In this document: in pieces, positions 63,071-64,000 of the stretch
Layout of the letters: each line of letters starts with the position of its first letter
Position numbering within the stretch: the first letter of the stretch is position 1
Assembly (NCBI GenBank): GCA_049487715.1
Contig: CP150556.1
Coordinates: 310,001 to 374,000, forward strand
Source: Pycnococcus provasolii
Lineage: Eukaryota; Chlorophyta; Pseudoscourfieldiophyceae; Pseudoscourfieldiales
DNA length: 64,000 nt
Direction of reading: 5' to 3'
The notes under the pieces: generated by a model
What the model was told of the DNA's origin: nothing
Databases searched by the model: none
The model's input: only the letters and a program-made list of their open reading frames with translations
Made by a program: the position numbers and the translations under genes

Positions 63071-64000
63071 ATGTCTGCGCCGCCGCCGCCGCCGCCTGCG
63101 GTGCACCACGCGCGCCCGAGGTTCACGCGCGACCCCGCGCTCTTCGCCGTCACCAACGGGCAGTGCGCCGAGCAGTGCGACGAAATTTACCACTACACGG
63201 ACCTCGAGGACATATTCAGGCACTGGGACACGCTCATACCGGAAGACCAGCTCGCGTTCTTCCAGGAAATGGTCACATTCCTGCACAACCTCAAGAAACA
63301 GTACACGTGCGAGGCGGACCTCACGTCGGCGATGATCGTCATGCGCAAAAAGTTCAAATCAATACCCAAAAAGTCACAGCTGCTGTACGCGTACAACACG
63401 CTCGTCGCGTCCACGCCGAACTTTCAGCAGCGTTCCGACCTGCTTGCGCACCTCACAAAAAAGGCTTCCAAGTCCAACTCCGGCGTGCTTGTGATCACCG
63501 TGCTGACAAGCCCCACGCCGACGCTCAGCGACGGCACGAAGCAGAGGTTCTCGTGCGCGTGGAACTGCTACTACTGCCCGAACGAGCCGGGGCAGCCGCG
63601 CAGCTATCTGCACGACGAGCCTGCGGTGATGCGAGCGAACGCCAACGGCTTCGACCCCGTGATGCAGTTCCACGACCGTGCGGGCACGCTTGCGTACAAC
63701 GGACATCCGGTGGACAAAATCGAGATCCTCATTCTCGGTGGCACGTGGTGCAGCTACCCGCGTCAGTACCAGGAGGAGTTTGTTCGTGACCTGTTCTTCT
63801 CGGCCAACACGTTCTACGAGCGGCAGAAGCGGCCGCGACACAGCCTTGCGGAGGAAATCGCACTCAACGAGAAGGCAGCATGCAAGATCATCGGCGTGAC
63901 GCTCGAGACGAGGCCTGACACCATCGACGCGGAGGAAATACGGCGCTTCCGCATGCTCGGATGCACGCGCGTACAGCTGGGGATCCAGCACACCGACGAC
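63071..64000 (+). CDS. ELP3-like radical SAM/acetyltransferase, 5' part (runs off the window)
   Basis: Open from ATG 63071 to the window end (310 codons, no stop). After MSAPPPPPPAVHHARPRF comes a helical region (DEIYHYTDLEDIFRHWDTLI, RKKFKSIPKKSQLLYAYNTL) corresponding to the ELP3 N-terminal domain. The radical SAM core follows: SGVLVITVLTSPTPTL, the cluster loop RFSCAWNCYYCPNEPGQPRS YL, EPAVMRANANGFDPVMQ, KIEILILGGTWCSYPRQYQE, and GVTLETRPDTIDAEEIRRFR MLGCTRVQLGIQHTDD. The overall order matches ELP3, the tRNA-wobble-uridine-modifying subunit of Elongator. The iron-sulfur ligands are CxxxCxxC (C-AWN-C-YY-C), not the longer spacing of canonical ELP3, so it is probably a divergent paralogue. 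The acetyltransferase half would lie beyond the window. Confidence 0.88.
   Translation, partial: MSAPPPPPPAVHHARPRFTRDPALFAVTNGQCAEQCDEIYHYTDLEDIFRHWDTLIPEDQLAFFQEMVTFLHNLKKQYTCEADLTSAMIVMRKKFKSIPKKSQLLYAYNTLVASTPNFQQRSDLLAHLTKKASKSNSGVLVITVLTSPTPTLSDGTKQRFSCAWNCYYCPNEPGQPRSYLHDEPAVMRANANGFDPVMQFHDRAGTLAYNGHPVDKIEILILGGTWCSYPRQYQEEFVRDLFFSANTFYERQKRPRHSLAEEIALNEKAACKIIGVTLETRPDTIDAEEIRRFRMLGCTRVQLGIQHTDD

Noticed and set aside
63051-63789. Two shorter Arg/Thr- and His-rich frames overlapping the ELP3-like gene
   Set aside because: They are other-frame shadows; the frame from 63071 has the radical SAM motifs and simply has no stop inside the window.

Overview
The window is nuclear DNA from a eukaryotic unicellular alga or related plastid-bearing, flagellated protist. 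Genes are dense on both strands. Spliceosomal introns are few and short (about 56-195 nt), with GTACGT, GTAAGT, GTGCGT, GTGAGT or GTATG donors, C/TAG acceptors and CTAAC/CTTAC-like branch sites. There are no operons or Shine-Dalgarno sites. A plastid YGGT/YlmG protein, a SHAQK(H/Y)F MYB factor and TGTAA near several transcript ends fit the green lineage, perhaps a prasinophyte. A microtubule-inner-protein-like gene, a TTL-family ligase and an ARL2BP/BART protein point to a cilium. The species cannot be fixed from sequence alone.

Layout. 0.2-3 kb: a USP deubiquitinase convergent with an ARL2BP-like gene. 3-9 kb: a 1911-aa Calx-beta/voltage-sensor-like membrane protein. 9-16 kb: a seven-bladed RCC1-like propeller, an ER-lumenal MANF-C/SAP-like protein, a small spliced gene, an NDRG-like alpha/beta hydrolase and a Sec14 protein with an acylated N-terminal exon. 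16-24 kb: a CCA1/REVEILLE-like MYB, an unknown gene divergent from a TPR protein, and a CIMIP2/FAM166-like axonemal protein. 24-26 kb: a putative solo LTR abutting a broken ankyrin gene. 26-32 kb: a TTL-like ligase, an O-fucosyltransferase-like protein, a YGGT protein, a small Lys-rich protein and CutA. 32.9-50.2 kb: one giant six-exon gene. 50-56.6 kb: an ArfGAP, two unknown genes, neuferricin and a mercaptopyruvate sulfurtransferase. 57-64 kb: two secreted repeat proteins in a duplicated segment, a coiled-coil protein, the ATP synthase F1 delta subunit and a truncated ELP3-like radical SAM gene.

The outstanding object is the gene at 32865-50210. Five neighbouring open frames join through five introns in consistent phase into one predicted protein of 5607 residues. 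It has a signal peptide, a dockerin-like segment and Calx-beta repeats, and then two successive copies of the same module: cadherin-like repeats, a Cys-rich GCC2/GCC3-like stalk and a multi-pass membrane block. Together with the Calx-beta/voltage-sensor protein at 3-9 kb it suggests very large surface receptors or channels. Function is inference; the domain order and splice logic are read from the sequence.

Some genes appear whole only after splicing: Sec14, FAM166-like, CutA, ArfGAP, ATP synthase delta, the His/Asp-rich protein, the small 12-kb gene and the giant gene. Several ATG starts lie downstream of the longest possible open frame and were chosen for Kozak-like context, signal peptides or family alignment.
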